Of a DNA stretch of 41,964 nucleotides, positions 26,695 through 35,679 are shown piece after piece. Origin of the DNA: Verrucomicrobiales bacterium (GTDB taxonomy: Bacteria; Verrucomicrobiota; Verrucomicrobiia; Limisphaerales; JAYPXF01). Position numbers and translations under genes: made by a program. Location: NCBI GenBank assembly GCA_002715965.1, contig PBAL01000020.1:56699-98662 (forward strand). Direction: 5' to 3'. Below the pieces are notes generated by a model. The model was not told the DNA's origin. It saw only the letters and a list, made by a program, of their open reading frames with translations, and searched no databases. Position 1 is the first letter of the stretch; every line of letters starts with the position of its first letter.

Positions 26695-29067
26695 ATGATC
26701 AAGTGGCGAATGATGCTGTTGCTGTGCCTGTGCGCAGTGGCTCCGGCGAGAGGCGCCGTTCACGTCCTCAATCAGGATGGCGAGACCTACGACTCCCATC
26801 CTTCCGCGGTGATCACGAAAAACGGCGACACGTGGTTGGCGTGGCACGCGTATCACCGGAACCACGATCGCGTGTTGGCACGGAGAATCGCAAGCGATGG
26901 GACGACGGGGCCGATTCACGAGGTAAGCGACGCCAACACCTTGGTGAATGGCCCGCCCAAGATAGTGGCGACGAAGGATTCCATTTGGGTCGTTTGGGCA
27001 GCGAATACTCGTGGTCACAAGTGGCGGATTCAGGCGCGCCGGTTCTCGCTGGCGGGGAAGAAGTGGGCATCGATTGAAACAATTTCCGCGACCTCGGAAG
27101 TGGCGATCCATCCAACCGTTTCCAAAACCGACGGCGGCTCGGTTGCCGTCGCCTGGAGCGGCCATCGGAACGGTGAATTTCGCATTCGGCTGCGCCAGTG
27201 GAATCAATCATGGTCGGATTCGATTGAACTTTCCGATCCGGGTGTCGACGCCTACCGGCCGACGATTGAGGGCGGTTATGTTTTCTGGGATGAGTACGAT
27301 GGCGCGAAGTATTCCGTAAAAGGGCGGGCGATCCATCCGCAGTTTGGCGAAATTGAATCCATCTCGCCGACGGCCGCCGATTGTTTGACGCCGACGGCGG
27401 TGTCCACATCGCGCGGGTTGTTCGTGGCCTGGTTGCGCAAGGTGGATGTCATCGGCGGACCGGGTATCGTCAGCCAAATGCATACCCTCCAGGCCGCACG
27501 GCGAAGCGCCGACGGATCCTGGCGGCTCATTCGCGACGCGCAGGGTGGAGACCATGCCACGGAACTGACTCAAGGACTGATGGTTCGATTGAAACCGACG
27601 ATTGTCGCAACCGGCGGCTATCTCGGCCGCCGTACGGCGCCGATGTTGCTCGCAACCGGCGACGCGGTGTGGCTGCTGTGGGAGCGGAAGTCCGATCATC
27701 GCGGTCGCACGCCGGATGTTGTGGGCGATCTGCTGGGACGGCCGATCGTAAACTCAGTCTGGGGAAAACCGGTTCAACTCCACACGGGCCGGGTCGATTA
27801 CCATCTTCCGCATCCGGCCGTGTCGGACGAGGACGGCTCCTTTTCCTGCTTGGCCTCGAAGTTGCCGCGCAAATATCGACGCATCTATGAACTCACGGAT
27901 TTCAACTTGAACGAGACCACCCCGTTCAAGCAGGACAAGTGGACAGATTGGAAACCCGTCCAACTGCCGATCGCGGAAGAGCAACCGCTTCGGCGATCCG
28001 TCAAAATCGACGGCGAGGTCTACCGTCTCTACTGGGGAGATTTCCATTGTCACAGCGGCTTGACATCCGACGCCGAAGGCGAGGCCGACGAGATGATGTT
28101 CTACGCGCGCGACCGCGCCAAACTCGATGTCGTCGCCTTCACCAACAACGACTTTGTTTATGACGTGCCCCTGACGGCCTACGAATACGCGGTCGGAAAT
28201 CTCCTTGCGCGCCTGGAATCGCAGCCGCGCAAGTTCGTGGCGCTGCCCGGCTACGAATGGACCTCGCGCGTGCCCGGCGTGGAAGGCGTTCCCGACAGCG
28301 ACCCGGCCAACTACACCTCGCCTTATCAGAACAAGTCGTATCCCAATCATCGGAGCGTCATCTACCCGCCTGCCGGAGGTCCGCTCATTCACTATCACGA
28401 GAACGGCAACAACATTGACTCGCTCCACGAGGCCGTGCAACGCGTCGGCGGAGTCACCCTGACTCAACATATCAAGTTTCGCCGCAGCGGCCACCCGGTC
28501 GAAGTCGGCATCGAACTCACCTCCGGCTGGGGCAACTACATCAACCGAGCGCCGGAACGCTTTCACGCCGCGGTGAAGGAGAAACCTCGCATGGCCTTCG
28601 TTGCCTGCGGCGACACCCATCGCCGCACGCCGGGATTGGCCGGAGCCCTCACCGGCCTTTATCTGAAGGAACTCACGCCGGCGGCCGTGCTCGATGCCTT
28701 GCGCAATCGCCGCTGTTTTGCCACCGCCGGCGCGAAGATGCTCCTGGATTCACGCGCCAACAATTCGTTCATGGGGCAGGACACAAAGGCACGCGATGGC
28801 AGCGTCACGGTGACCCTCCACGTCATCGGCACGCGCCCGATCGCCAAAGCGATACTCCTTCGCGATGGAAAACAAATCGCCGAATTCGATGGAGCCGGGA
28901 AGGAACATCGCTTCCAACATGTCGATCAAGACCTCAGCCCGGGAACGCACTGGTATTATTGGCAAGTGGATCAAGCCGGCGAAGTTCCGATCCGGCTGCC
29001 AGGAAACAATCAAGCCGCCCATGGCCACAGAGCCTGGTCCACCCCACATTGGGTGATCGTGGAATAG
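26695..29067 (+). CDS. Secreted beta-propeller fused to a CehA/McbA-type PHP metallohydrolase
   Basis: 790 residues with a cleavable signal (MIKWRMMLLLCLCAVAPARG). Residues ~25-400 consist of repeating strands with TWLAWHAYH, IWVVWAANTR, VAVAWSGH and VWLLWERKS, typical blades of a six- or seven-bladed propeller. From ~440 a PHP-superfamily domain begins: YWGDFHCHSGLTSDAEGEAD supplies H451 and H453 as metal ligands, and FTNND, LPGYEWTS, LTQHIKF and CGDTH follow in the usual order. The C-terminus is a beta-sandwich. Family members hydrolyse phosphoester, carbamate or unknown bonds, so the substrate cannot be given. It faces the DUF4838 gene with 20 nt between the stops. Confidence 0.85.
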   Translation: MIKWRMMLLLCLCAVAPARGAVHVLNQDGETYDSHPSAVITKNGDTWLAWHAYHRNHDRVLARRIASDGTTGPIHEVSDANTLVNGPPKIVATKDSIWVVWAANTRGHKWRIQARRFSLAGKKWASIETISATSEVAIHPTVSKTDGGSVAVAWSGHRNGEFRIRLRQWNQSWSDSIELSDPGVDAYRPTIEGGYVFWDEYDGAKYSVKGRAIHPQFGEIESISPTAADCLTPTAVSTSRGLFVAWLRKVDVIGGPGIVSQMHTLQAARRSADGSWRLIRDAQGGDHATELTQGLMVRLKPTIVATGGYLGRRTAPMLLATGDAVWLLWERKSDHRGRTPDVVGDLLGRPIVNSVWGKPVQLHTGRVDYHLPHPAVSDEDGSFSCLASKLPRKYRRIYELTDFNLNETTPFKQDKWTDWKPVQLPIAEEQPLRRSVKIDGEVYRLYWGDFHCHSGLTSDAEGEADEMMFYARDRAKLDVVAFTNNDFVYDVPLTAYEYAVGNLLARLESQPRKFVALPGYEWTSRVPGVEGVPDSDPANYTSPYQNKSYPNHRSVIYPPAGGPLIHYHENGNNIDSLHEAVQRVGGVTLTQHIKFRRSGHPVEVGIELTSGWGNYINRAPERFHAAVKEKPRMAFVACGDTHRRTPGLAGALTGLYLKELTPAAVLDALRNRRCFATAGAKMLLDSRANNSFMGQDTKARDGSVTVTLHVIGTRPIAKAILLRDGKQIAEFDGAGKEHRFQHVDQDLSPGTHWYYWQVDQAGEVPIRLPGNNQAAHGHRAWSTPHWVIVE

Positions 29068-29087
29068 CTCCACAAAGTCAAACGGCT

Positions 29088-31547
29088 TTACCTGGGTACC
29101 AGCAATTCATCCGGACTGAGGGCGAGGTAGGGCGGGATGTTCAGGAGCATGAATTGTCCGTTCACATTACTGGCCACGGACCAGGCCTGTCCGTCCTGGT
29201 CTTCTTTTACATCTACGACGACCAGGTTTGGCCAGGTGCTGAGTTCACATTTCTTGGTTCGGCCGGAGGCGTCACTGAAGGTCAGGCGGGACACCGAAGA
29301 GACCCAGGCGACGATTTGCTTCGAGCCTTTCGGCACGTAGAAATAAAGCCCGCGCAGCCCGATCCCGTATTGGTAGTGACGCCGGTCCGCAAGCCCGAGC
29401 GCGGTGCTGCCGGGTGGCCAGGATATTTGGGTTCCCGCTCCTTGATCTTCGTAGCGCAGCCGATGGGGGCCGTCGGTTGTTGCCTTGAACGTGACGGTGT
29501 GCTTCGCACGATTTGGTGGCACGACGCCCGATTGCAGAACCTTGCCATCGGCCTTCAGCAACTCCCACCGAACGCCGCCCCGATTGGTGCTGAGGTGTCC
29601 CGTGGACATCGTCAGTTGCGGCAGAAGTCCATTGGTGGCCCACAACAGGAATTGATGCGGACCGCGGCGTTCTCCGAAGGTGCCTCGCTTCGCCGATGGC
29701 AGGCCTGAGGGAGCGAGGCGGGTGGTCGGATCGAATGGTCGGAACTCCACGACCACGTTGTTGGCTGCGCCTTGTTCGACGATGGCGTCAATCTCCTGAT
29801 CCGAAAACAGTTCGCTGCTCTTCCAAGGATTCTCAGCTTCGGGGACGCGCCACTGGCAGTCAGGCGGGATGCCTTCGCGCCGGTTTCTCACGAACGCCGA
29901 TTTGACATCGACCATTCCGGTCTTGCGCATTCGGTAGGCATGTCTCAGGTAGGCCTCGAACGCCTGCAAACGTTGATCTCCGGCCGGGATCGAACTGTAG
30001 GCGCGATAGAGTTCGACGTAACGCGTGTAGAGCGCGAGGTCGCCGATCCGGGCCAAGGCGTCGCGGTCGGTCGTTGCTTTCCGAGCGGCGCCGAGGATCC
30101 GATACATTCGTCCCACCAGGTCTTCACTGAGGAGCGGGTCGTTCTTGCCATCGATCAGTTGATAGAAAGCCCGCATCTCGGTTTGCGCGGAGCCAAAACA
30201 TTTGCTGAGAAAGTCGTCCATCAGATCGCTCACATTCTCGGCCTCGTCGGCGTCCCACAGGCAGCGGATGCCGACATAATGTCCCAATCCGAGGGAGCCC
30301 CACGAATCGCAGGACTCGCCGTTGTAGAAGGCAAAGCCATCTTCATGGAACTCAGCGATGCTTGATGCGACCCATTCGGGGTTTGCGCCCTTGCCTCTGC
30401 CCGGCAGGTTTTTGTGGACGTGTGAGAGACCGAGGTAGTCGTAGATACCCAGCCGAGACGCGCCCTTTGCCTGCCACCCGTCCCGAATCTCGTCAAACGA
30501 ATGGCCTCCGGTGGCATACCTCGTGGCAAGCGTGACGATGACATTGGTCTCCACGCGAATCGACGGGGGCGGTGCATGCATGGCGTACGCGAGCATCCCG
30601 ACGAATTTGCCGGGTTGTTTCTTTTGAAGCGCCCGCGCCGTCACATTGGCCAGGGTCAGCGCCCGGTCGGAGACGGAACCCAGCGCCGCGCATTCCGCAC
30701 ACTCGCACCACCGGAAACCGTCGCTTGGTTCCATGGATACGGTTTCCACCTCTGGCTTCTGCGACAAGGTTTCGCTCGCGAATCGGATCGCGAGCGCCTG
30801 GACGTCCGGGTTGGCGATGCAGATCTTGTGCGAAGTCCGCTTGCTGTTCTCGAGTCCGTAGTACTCCGGGTGTTGTTCGAACTCCTTTTGAAACCGCCGA
30901 ACAATTGCTTGGTAAATATGGCGATTTACCAGATCGAATCCGGCCGTCATCCGATTGCGTTCCGCCCATTCCTTGAAAGGCGGAACGGTGTTTTCCACAT
31001 CCCAGCCAATGCCGCTAAAGCGATGAAAAACAAAGTCCGGTGCGACGAAACCATCCACCTCGAGCGCCAATTGCGGGAGCCGAGGAATGATCTCCCAAGT
31101 TTTCGCCGGAAAGAACCGTCGATAGCCCAGGCGATGCAGGCAGTCCCAGACCGCGTGACTCACCGCGAGCGGTGTGGCACCCAGAACGTAGAGCCCGTCG
31201 TCATGCGACCGGAGCAGGTACTCGTCCTGTCTGAACGGATCATCCGGGTCGAACAAATGCGCCACCGAAGCGGCCAATGCCGGGAACTCCGAGTAGACCC
31301 CGACAGCGATGCCTTTCGCGCCGGAACCTCCGGCCACCTCGAATTCCGCACCACTGATCCGCCCGAGATGGTCGGCCAAGAGTTGTGCCTTCGCCGCGAC
31401 TTCCGTCCCGGCAGCTGCTGACACAATCACCTTGAAACGCGCCTGTTTCCCGTCGGCGAGAACCGTTGCGGCACGGGCGGTCAGGCCGCTCGTGCAGAAC
31501 GCGAGCCCAAGTACAAGCAACTGACGGCAAGTGAATGAAGAGAGCAT
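29088..31547 (-). CDS. Secreted DUF4838 protein (glucuronidase-like N-terminus)
   Basis: I place the start at ATG 31547, giving 819 residues, because it is followed directly by a signal sequence (MLSSFTCRQLLVLGLAFCTS ... ARA); a longer frame to 31631 adds 28 residues without signal character. The N-terminal ~130 residues (VLADGKQARFKVIV, AKAQLLADHLGRISGAEFEV) resemble the leading domain of alpha-glucuronidases and hexosaminidases. The DUF4838 core follows, with FKEWAERNRM, CECAECAALG, YDYLGLSHVHKNLPG and FYNGESCDSWGSLGLGHYVG. The last ~250 residues are beta-rich and may bind carbohydrate. DUF4838 proteins cluster with polysaccharide degradation genes, but their reaction is not established. 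Confidence 0.8.
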   Translation of the reverse strand: MLSSFTCRQLLVLGLAFCTSGLTARAATVLADGKQARFKVIVSAAAGTEVAAKAQLLADHLGRISGAEFEVAGGSGAKGIAVGVYSEFPALAASVAHLFDPDDPFRQDEYLLRSHDDGLYVLGATPLAVSHAVWDCLHRLGYRRFFPAKTWEIIPRLPQLALEVDGFVAPDFVFHRFSGIGWDVENTVPPFKEWAERNRMTAGFDLVNRHIYQAIVRRFQKEFEQHPEYYGLENSKRTSHKICIANPDVQALAIRFASETLSQKPEVETVSMEPSDGFRWCECAECAALGSVSDRALTLANVTARALQKKQPGKFVGMLAYAMHAPPPSIRVETNVIVTLATRYATGGHSFDEIRDGWQAKGASRLGIYDYLGLSHVHKNLPGRGKGANPEWVASSIAEFHEDGFAFYNGESCDSWGSLGLGHYVGIRCLWDADEAENVSDLMDDFLSKCFGSAQTEMRAFYQLIDGKNDPLLSEDLVGRMYRILGAARKATTDRDALARIGDLALYTRYVELYRAYSSIPAGDQRLQAFEAYLRHAYRMRKTGMVDVKSAFVRNRREGIPPDCQWRVPEAENPWKSSELFSDQEIDAIVEQGAANNVVVEFRPFDPTTRLAPSGLPSAKRGTFGERRGPHQFLLWATNGLLPQLTMSTGHLSTNRGGVRWELLKADGKVLQSGVVPPNRAKHTVTFKATTDGPHRLRYEDQGAGTQISWPPGSTALGLADRRHYQYGIGLRGLYFYVPKGSKQIVAWVSSVSRLTFSDASGRTKKCELSTWPNLVVVDVKEDQDGQAWSVASNVNGQFMLLNIPPYLALSPDELLVPR

Positions 31548-31639
31548 TTCGCTTAGATGGAATTTCGTTTTTGCGACCGGGTCAAGAAACGAACGGAACC
31601 GGGTCGGAGCGATCATCAAGAACGCAGCCATCAGACTCG

Positions 31640-32130
31640 AGATTCGCGCGGGTTATCGAGTCAAGGTGGCGAACAGCGGGATGGCGATCACGATTGACGT
31701 CGGCGATCCGAATGATCTGCATCCGGACGACAAAAGGCCGGTGGCGGATCGGCTGGCGCGATTGGCACGCGGCAAGGTTTATGGAGAAGCGATGGTTCGA
31801 GCGGCCCGCTGCTGGATGCGGCGCAACGGATGGCCGACGGCAAGGTGCGGCTCACGTTTCGCCACCCGGGCTCCGGTCTGCAGGCCAAGGGTGCGGATAC
31901 CCCGGGTGGTTTCGAGGTGGCGGGAAGCAACGGGGCATTTGCTCCGGCTGAGGCGCAGATCGACGGAGATTCGGTGATCGTTTGGAGGACTGGAGTTTAG
32001 GTTGCGAAGGTGCGTTATGCGTGGGCGCCGAATCCGGTGCCGGAATCGAATTTATACAATGGTGAGGGTTTGCCAGCTTCGCCCTTTTCGGTGGAAATCA
32101 ATCTCTCAGCCAAAGAATCCAAACAAAAAA
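31640..32130 (+). pseudogene. Sialate O-acetylesterase C-terminal remnant
   Basis: Three pieces in order match the end of SASA-family esterases. NSGMAITIDVGDPNDLHP is in one frame; GPLLDAAQRMADGKVRLTFR up to 31997 is in a second. After the in-frame TAG at 31998-32000 comes KVRYAWAPNPVPESNLYN and GEGLPASPFSVEI. A frameshift near 31795, an in-frame stop and loss of the whole N-terminal catalytic half make it nonfunctional. Intact members remove acetyl groups from sialic acids or plant glycans. The 5' break lies about 90 bp from the DUF4838 gene start. Confidence 0.8.
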
Positions 32131-32253
32131 GACGACACTCACTTGGATCAGCAGCTCATGGAACGGAGGCGGACCCGCCCTGTCATGCGGCGCATGACCG
32201 TGGAAGGCCTCGCGGTTTGCGTATCGGCTTGGAGTGGTTAAGTTCTCGGAAAC

Positions 32254-33135
32254 ATGGATAATCCAACGCCCTGCATCCTTCTGGTGGACAACGGTTCGTT
32301 TCGTCCCGAGTCGACCCTGTCGTTGCGTAAAATTGCTGCGGCGTTGACCGCGGAGATTGGGCACCTGGTTCACCCGGTGTCGTTGCTGCACTCGACGAAG
32401 GTCAAAGCGGAGAAGCTGAACGAAATTCCCGCGGAGATTTTTGAGCCGTTCTTGAAGAAAAAGAGCGAGGAGGGGATGAACTCGTTCCTGGTGGTGCCGC
32501 TGTTCTTTGGCCACAGCGCGGCGATCTACGAGTATCTGCCGCAGCGGGTCCTTGAGATGAGGGAGGTGTGGCCCGAGTTGGAAGTAAGGGTGGCGCCCTG
32601 CATGGTGGACGTTTCGGACGCGGCAGATACGGGGGTGGCGGAGGTGTTGGCGGCGCTGGTGCGGAAAAAAATCGCCGAAGAAGGGCTCGAGATGCCGGCG
32701 GTGACGCTCGTGGATCACGGCACGCCCAAAAAGTTCGTGAACGACGCGCGGAATTTTCTCGCGGGGCAGTTGAAGGTCCTGCTCGGGGATGAAGTCGCCG
32801 TGTTGGAGGCCTCGTCGATGGAGCGGAGGGAAGGCGAAGAATACGATTTCAATGAGCCGTTGTTGGAGAATCTCCTGGGGACCGAGGGTTTCGAACGGAA
32901 CGTCGTGCTGTTGATGTTGTTCATTTCTCCGGGACGGCACGCGGGGCCGGGAGGCGACATCGCCCAGATTTGCGAAGCGGCGGAGAAACAGCATCCCGGC
33001 TTGCGAACGGTCATGAGTGACTTGTTTGCGACGCACCCGGCGGTGGTGCCGTTGCTGGCGAAGCGTTTCCGGCAGGGGTTGGCGAGTGACCCGGTGGACG
33101 CGGAAGTGCCGCCGCCGACCGTGCCAGGGCATTGA
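32254..33135 (+). CDS. CbiX/SirB-like chelatase family protein
   Basis: 293 residues. Two similar halves can be seen, as in long CbiX proteins: the first with LLVDNGSFRPES and VVPLFFGHSAAIYEYLP, the second with VTLVDHGTPKKF and VVLLMLFISPGRHAGPGGDI. CbiX-type enzymes insert cobalt or iron into sirohydrochlorin, using histidines in such positions. In the first half the usual HGS is NGS, while GH in GHSAAI and DHG in the second half are kept. No other tetrapyrrole gene is nearby, so pathway context is lacking. The start at ATG 32254 has only a weak GGA upstream. It could be an orphan chelatase or a metal-binding relative. Confidence 0.7.
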   Translation: MDNPTPCILLVDNGSFRPESTLSLRKIAAALTAEIGHLVHPVSLLHSTKVKAEKLNEIPAEIFEPFLKKKSEEGMNSFLVVPLFFGHSAAIYEYLPQRVLEMREVWPELEVRVAPCMVDVSDAADTGVAEVLAALVRKKIAEEGLEMPAVTLVDHGTPKKFVNDARNFLAGQLKVLLGDEVAVLEASSMERREGEEYDFNEPLLENLLGTEGFERNVVLLMLFISPGRHAGPGGDIAQICEAAEKQHPGLRTVMSDLFATHPAVVPLLAKRFRQGLASDPVDAEVPPPTVPGH

Positions 33136-33359
33136 GACGTCCCGGGTAGTCCGGCCTGTTGGTTTTCGCGAGCGCGCCACGATCCGCAGATTTCTTGTTC
33201 GCTCATGAAGATCTCCAACGCTGGCGGTGCTCGCTGCCGACAACCGAATTCATCGTTCCAACGCTCCGAAACTCACTCGCTTATCATCCATTCGTTGGTC
33301 CCATAGCAATCGTTCGTGATGCATCTCCCCTTTCCAGCCGTTCTTGCATTCATGCGCAG

Positions 33360-33878
33360 CTATTTGTGGTCGTCGGAATCCGGTTTCTCCGATTTTGGAA
33401 GATCGGGCAGGGTGAAGGTCGCCACCTCGGCACGGTGATCGGAGGGATAAGGCGAAACGACAATATCCGCATTTTGTTTGTTTTCACCGACGACCTTTGC
33501 TGCAGTCGGCGTTACGCGTTTTCCTTGGAAGTAAACAAAATCAATGCGTTCCACGTGATTCTTGGGGTCATCGGCGTTGGTCAGAGGCACCCAGGTGTCA
33601 GCGATCGACAATCTTATAACGCGTTACGATACAGCTCCGCTTTTCGTTCACGTCATAATTCCAACCCAGCAATTGCGCCAATTTTTCCGCGTCGTCACGT
33701 TTTTGGGAGCGGGTTTCCTGAATACCGACAATATCTGTCCTTGCCTCATGAATTGCTTTGACCGTTTGGGACAAGGGTTGCCGGTGCATCGTTCCGCCGC
33801 AATCAGGTTGTAGGACATGACCCTTACGCTCGTTTCTTCGCGTTCTTCTGCCAGGGCAAGGTCTGCGTACACTCGCAT
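33360..33878 (-). pseudogene. Endonuclease/exonuclease/phosphatase family remnant
   Basis: Three frames in order carry family motifs. VRVMSYNL at ~33830-33807 is the N-terminal strand; QPLSQTVKAIHEARTDIVGI and QETRS (metal-binding Glu) lie in a second frame ending at 33598; ADDPKNHVERIDFVYFQGKR and VVSPYPSDHRAEVATFTL (C-terminal Asp-His) lie in a third. The catalytic middle, about 150-200 residues, is missing at a junction near 33605. With one frameshift and an internal deletion it cannot be functional. The intact parent was probably a secreted or periplasmic phosphodiesterase. Confidence 0.8.
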
Positions 33879-34121
33879 CGGATTTCGCGCCCACGGACTC
33901 GTTTACTCGTCCCTCCACCCACCTGCAATCGCGCCCTTCATCTACAGACCAGCACATTTCTTCTTTTCGTGGACCGTGCCCGGACAGATTATGGATTCTA
34001 TCCAATGATGATGCCGTTGTAATCCTGCAGACCAATGACAGATCCTCGCGTAGCCAATCTCGTGTTTCATTACGCCATTGCGTTTTTACCGCGGCATTCT
34101 TCGCGAATCTGAAAAGGAATT

Positions 34122-35657
34122 ATGAGAAATGTGATTCACGTCAGCGTCCTGTTGTTGGCCTTCGCCTGGGAATTGCCGGCGGCCCAGTTGATCAAGATTG
34201 GTTTCCGCCGTGAACTTTTCGTTGATCATCACTTGATCGAGAAGCTTAATGGCGCGCGGCTGAAGTTGCGGCATCCGGTGCCGCGTGAAGTTGCGATTAT
34301 TCACGACGAAGCCTGGGAAGGAAACGGCACCGGCTATCACAGCATCTTCAAGGACGGTGATCGTTACCGGATGTATTACTGCTCCTACCATTTCGAAGTG
34401 GGGGCCAAGCGCTTCAAAACCGTCAAGCAACAGTTCCTTTGCTACGCCGAAAGCGACGATGGGGTTCATTGGCGTAAGCCCGAACTCGGGTTGCATGAAT
34501 TCGAAGGTTCGCGGAAGAACAACATCCTCATCGGTCCACATGACATCGCGCATTCTTCGGTTGATCCCTCCCACAGCGCCGTGTTCAAGGATCCCAATCC
34601 CAAGGCGCCGGAAGAAACCCGCTACAAGGCGATCATCCGGGGAAAACAGCGTCTCGGAATGTTGGCCTTTCAGTCATCCGATGGGCTGCGCTGGATACCG
34701 ATGCGCGATCGGCCGGTGATCACCAACGGCGCCTTTGATTCACAAAACCTCGCCTTCTGGGATCCGGTTCGCCGGGAGTATCGCGCTTACTTTCGGACCT
34801 TCACCGGGGGCGTCACCAACGATGAGAAATGGAAACCGTCCGGCAAGCGCGCGATCCGCACGATGACATCGGACAACTTCGTGGACTGGAAGGATGCCGC
34901 CGATCTGACCTACGTAGATTCGCCGGACGAGCATCTCTACACCAATCAGATCAAGCCCTACCATCGGGCGCCGCACATCTTCATCGGCTTACCCGTGCGC
35001 TATGTCGAACGCGGTTGGTCGGACTCCATGCGAGCGCTGCCGGAGCCGGAACGCCGCCAGTGGCGGGCCCGTGCGGAAGAACGCTTAGGCACGGCGTTGT
35101 CCGAGGGGCTCCTCATGAGCAGCCGCGACGGCGTGAAGTTCCATCGCTGGAACGAAGCCTTTCTCCGACCGGGCGCCGAACGTCCAGGAACATGGCTCTA
35201 CGGTCACGCTTTTATCGGCTGGCACATCGTGGAAACGGCGTCCGCGCTCGAGGGCGCGCCCAATGAACTGTCGATCTATGCCATGGAGGGCAATTGGCAC
35301 GGCAAGGGAAACCAACTGCGTCGCTACACTCTGCGACTGGACGGCTTTGTCTCCGTGTCAGCCGGTTGGAACGGTGGACAGCTGTTGACACGACCGGTGA
35401 TATTCGACGGCGACCAGCTGGAGATCAACTTCGCCACCTCCGCCGCCGGTTCACTGCGCGTCGAACTTCAATACCTCGACGGAACTCCGGCCAAAGGATT
35501 CGCGCTGTCTGATTGCGCCGGACTATTCGGCGACTCCATCTCACGCCGCGTGACCTGGAAAAGCAAAGCCGACCTATCCGCCCTCGCCGGGAAACCCGTG
35601 CGCCTGCGCTTCGAATTGAAAGACGCGGACCTGTACTCGTTCCAGTTCAAGAAATGA
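34122..35657 (+). CDS. Secreted GH43/GH32-like five-bladed propeller protein
   Basis: 511 residues with signal peptide MRNVIHVSVLLLAFAWELPA; AAAAGGAATT just before the ATG is a clear ribosome site. The N-terminal ELFVDHHLIEKLNGARLKLR, then GTGYHSIFKDGDRYRMYYCS, CYAESDDGVHWRKPELGL and SAVFKDPNP, are typical of propeller glycosidase-like proteins of Verrucomicrobia and Planctomycetes. The last ~90 residues (LRVELQYLDGTPAKGFALSD to LYSFQFKK) form a beta-sandwich that also survives in the remnant at 26313-26639. The expected function is binding or cleaving a glycan outside the cell; catalytic acids cannot be assigned with confidence. It converges on the ceramidase-like gene with 22 nt between the stops. 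Confidence 0.78.
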   Translation: MRNVIHVSVLLLAFAWELPAAQLIKIGFRRELFVDHHLIEKLNGARLKLRHPVPREVAIIHDEAWEGNGTGYHSIFKDGDRYRMYYCSYHFEVGAKRFKTVKQQFLCYAESDDGVHWRKPELGLHEFEGSRKNNILIGPHDIAHSSVDPSHSAVFKDPNPKAPEETRYKAIIRGKQRLGMLAFQSSDGLRWIPMRDRPVITNGAFDSQNLAFWDPVRREYRAYFRTFTGGVTNDEKWKPSGKRAIRTMTSDNFVDWKDAADLTYVDSPDEHLYTNQIKPYHRAPHIFIGLPVRYVERGWSDSMRALPEPERRQWRARAEERLGTALSEGLLMSSRDGVKFHRWNEAFLRPGAERPGTWLYGHAFIGWHIVETASALEGAPNELSIYAMEGNWHGKGNQLRRYTLRLDGFVSVSAGWNGGQLLTRPVIFDGDQLEINFATSAAGSLRVELQYLDGTPAKGFALSDCAGLFGDSISRRVTWKSKADLSALAGKPVRLRFELKDADLYSFQFKK

Positions 35658-35679
35658 GCATTCACCTGCCACATCATGT

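Noticed and set aside
31547..31631. The longer start for the DUF4838 protein
   Set aside because: The extra 28 residues precede a good signal peptide, which should be at the very N-terminus.
32098..33243. A 381-codon open frame antisense to the CbiX-like gene
   Set aside because: Arg/His/Gln-rich composition without domain signals; the + strand protein has clear family motifs.
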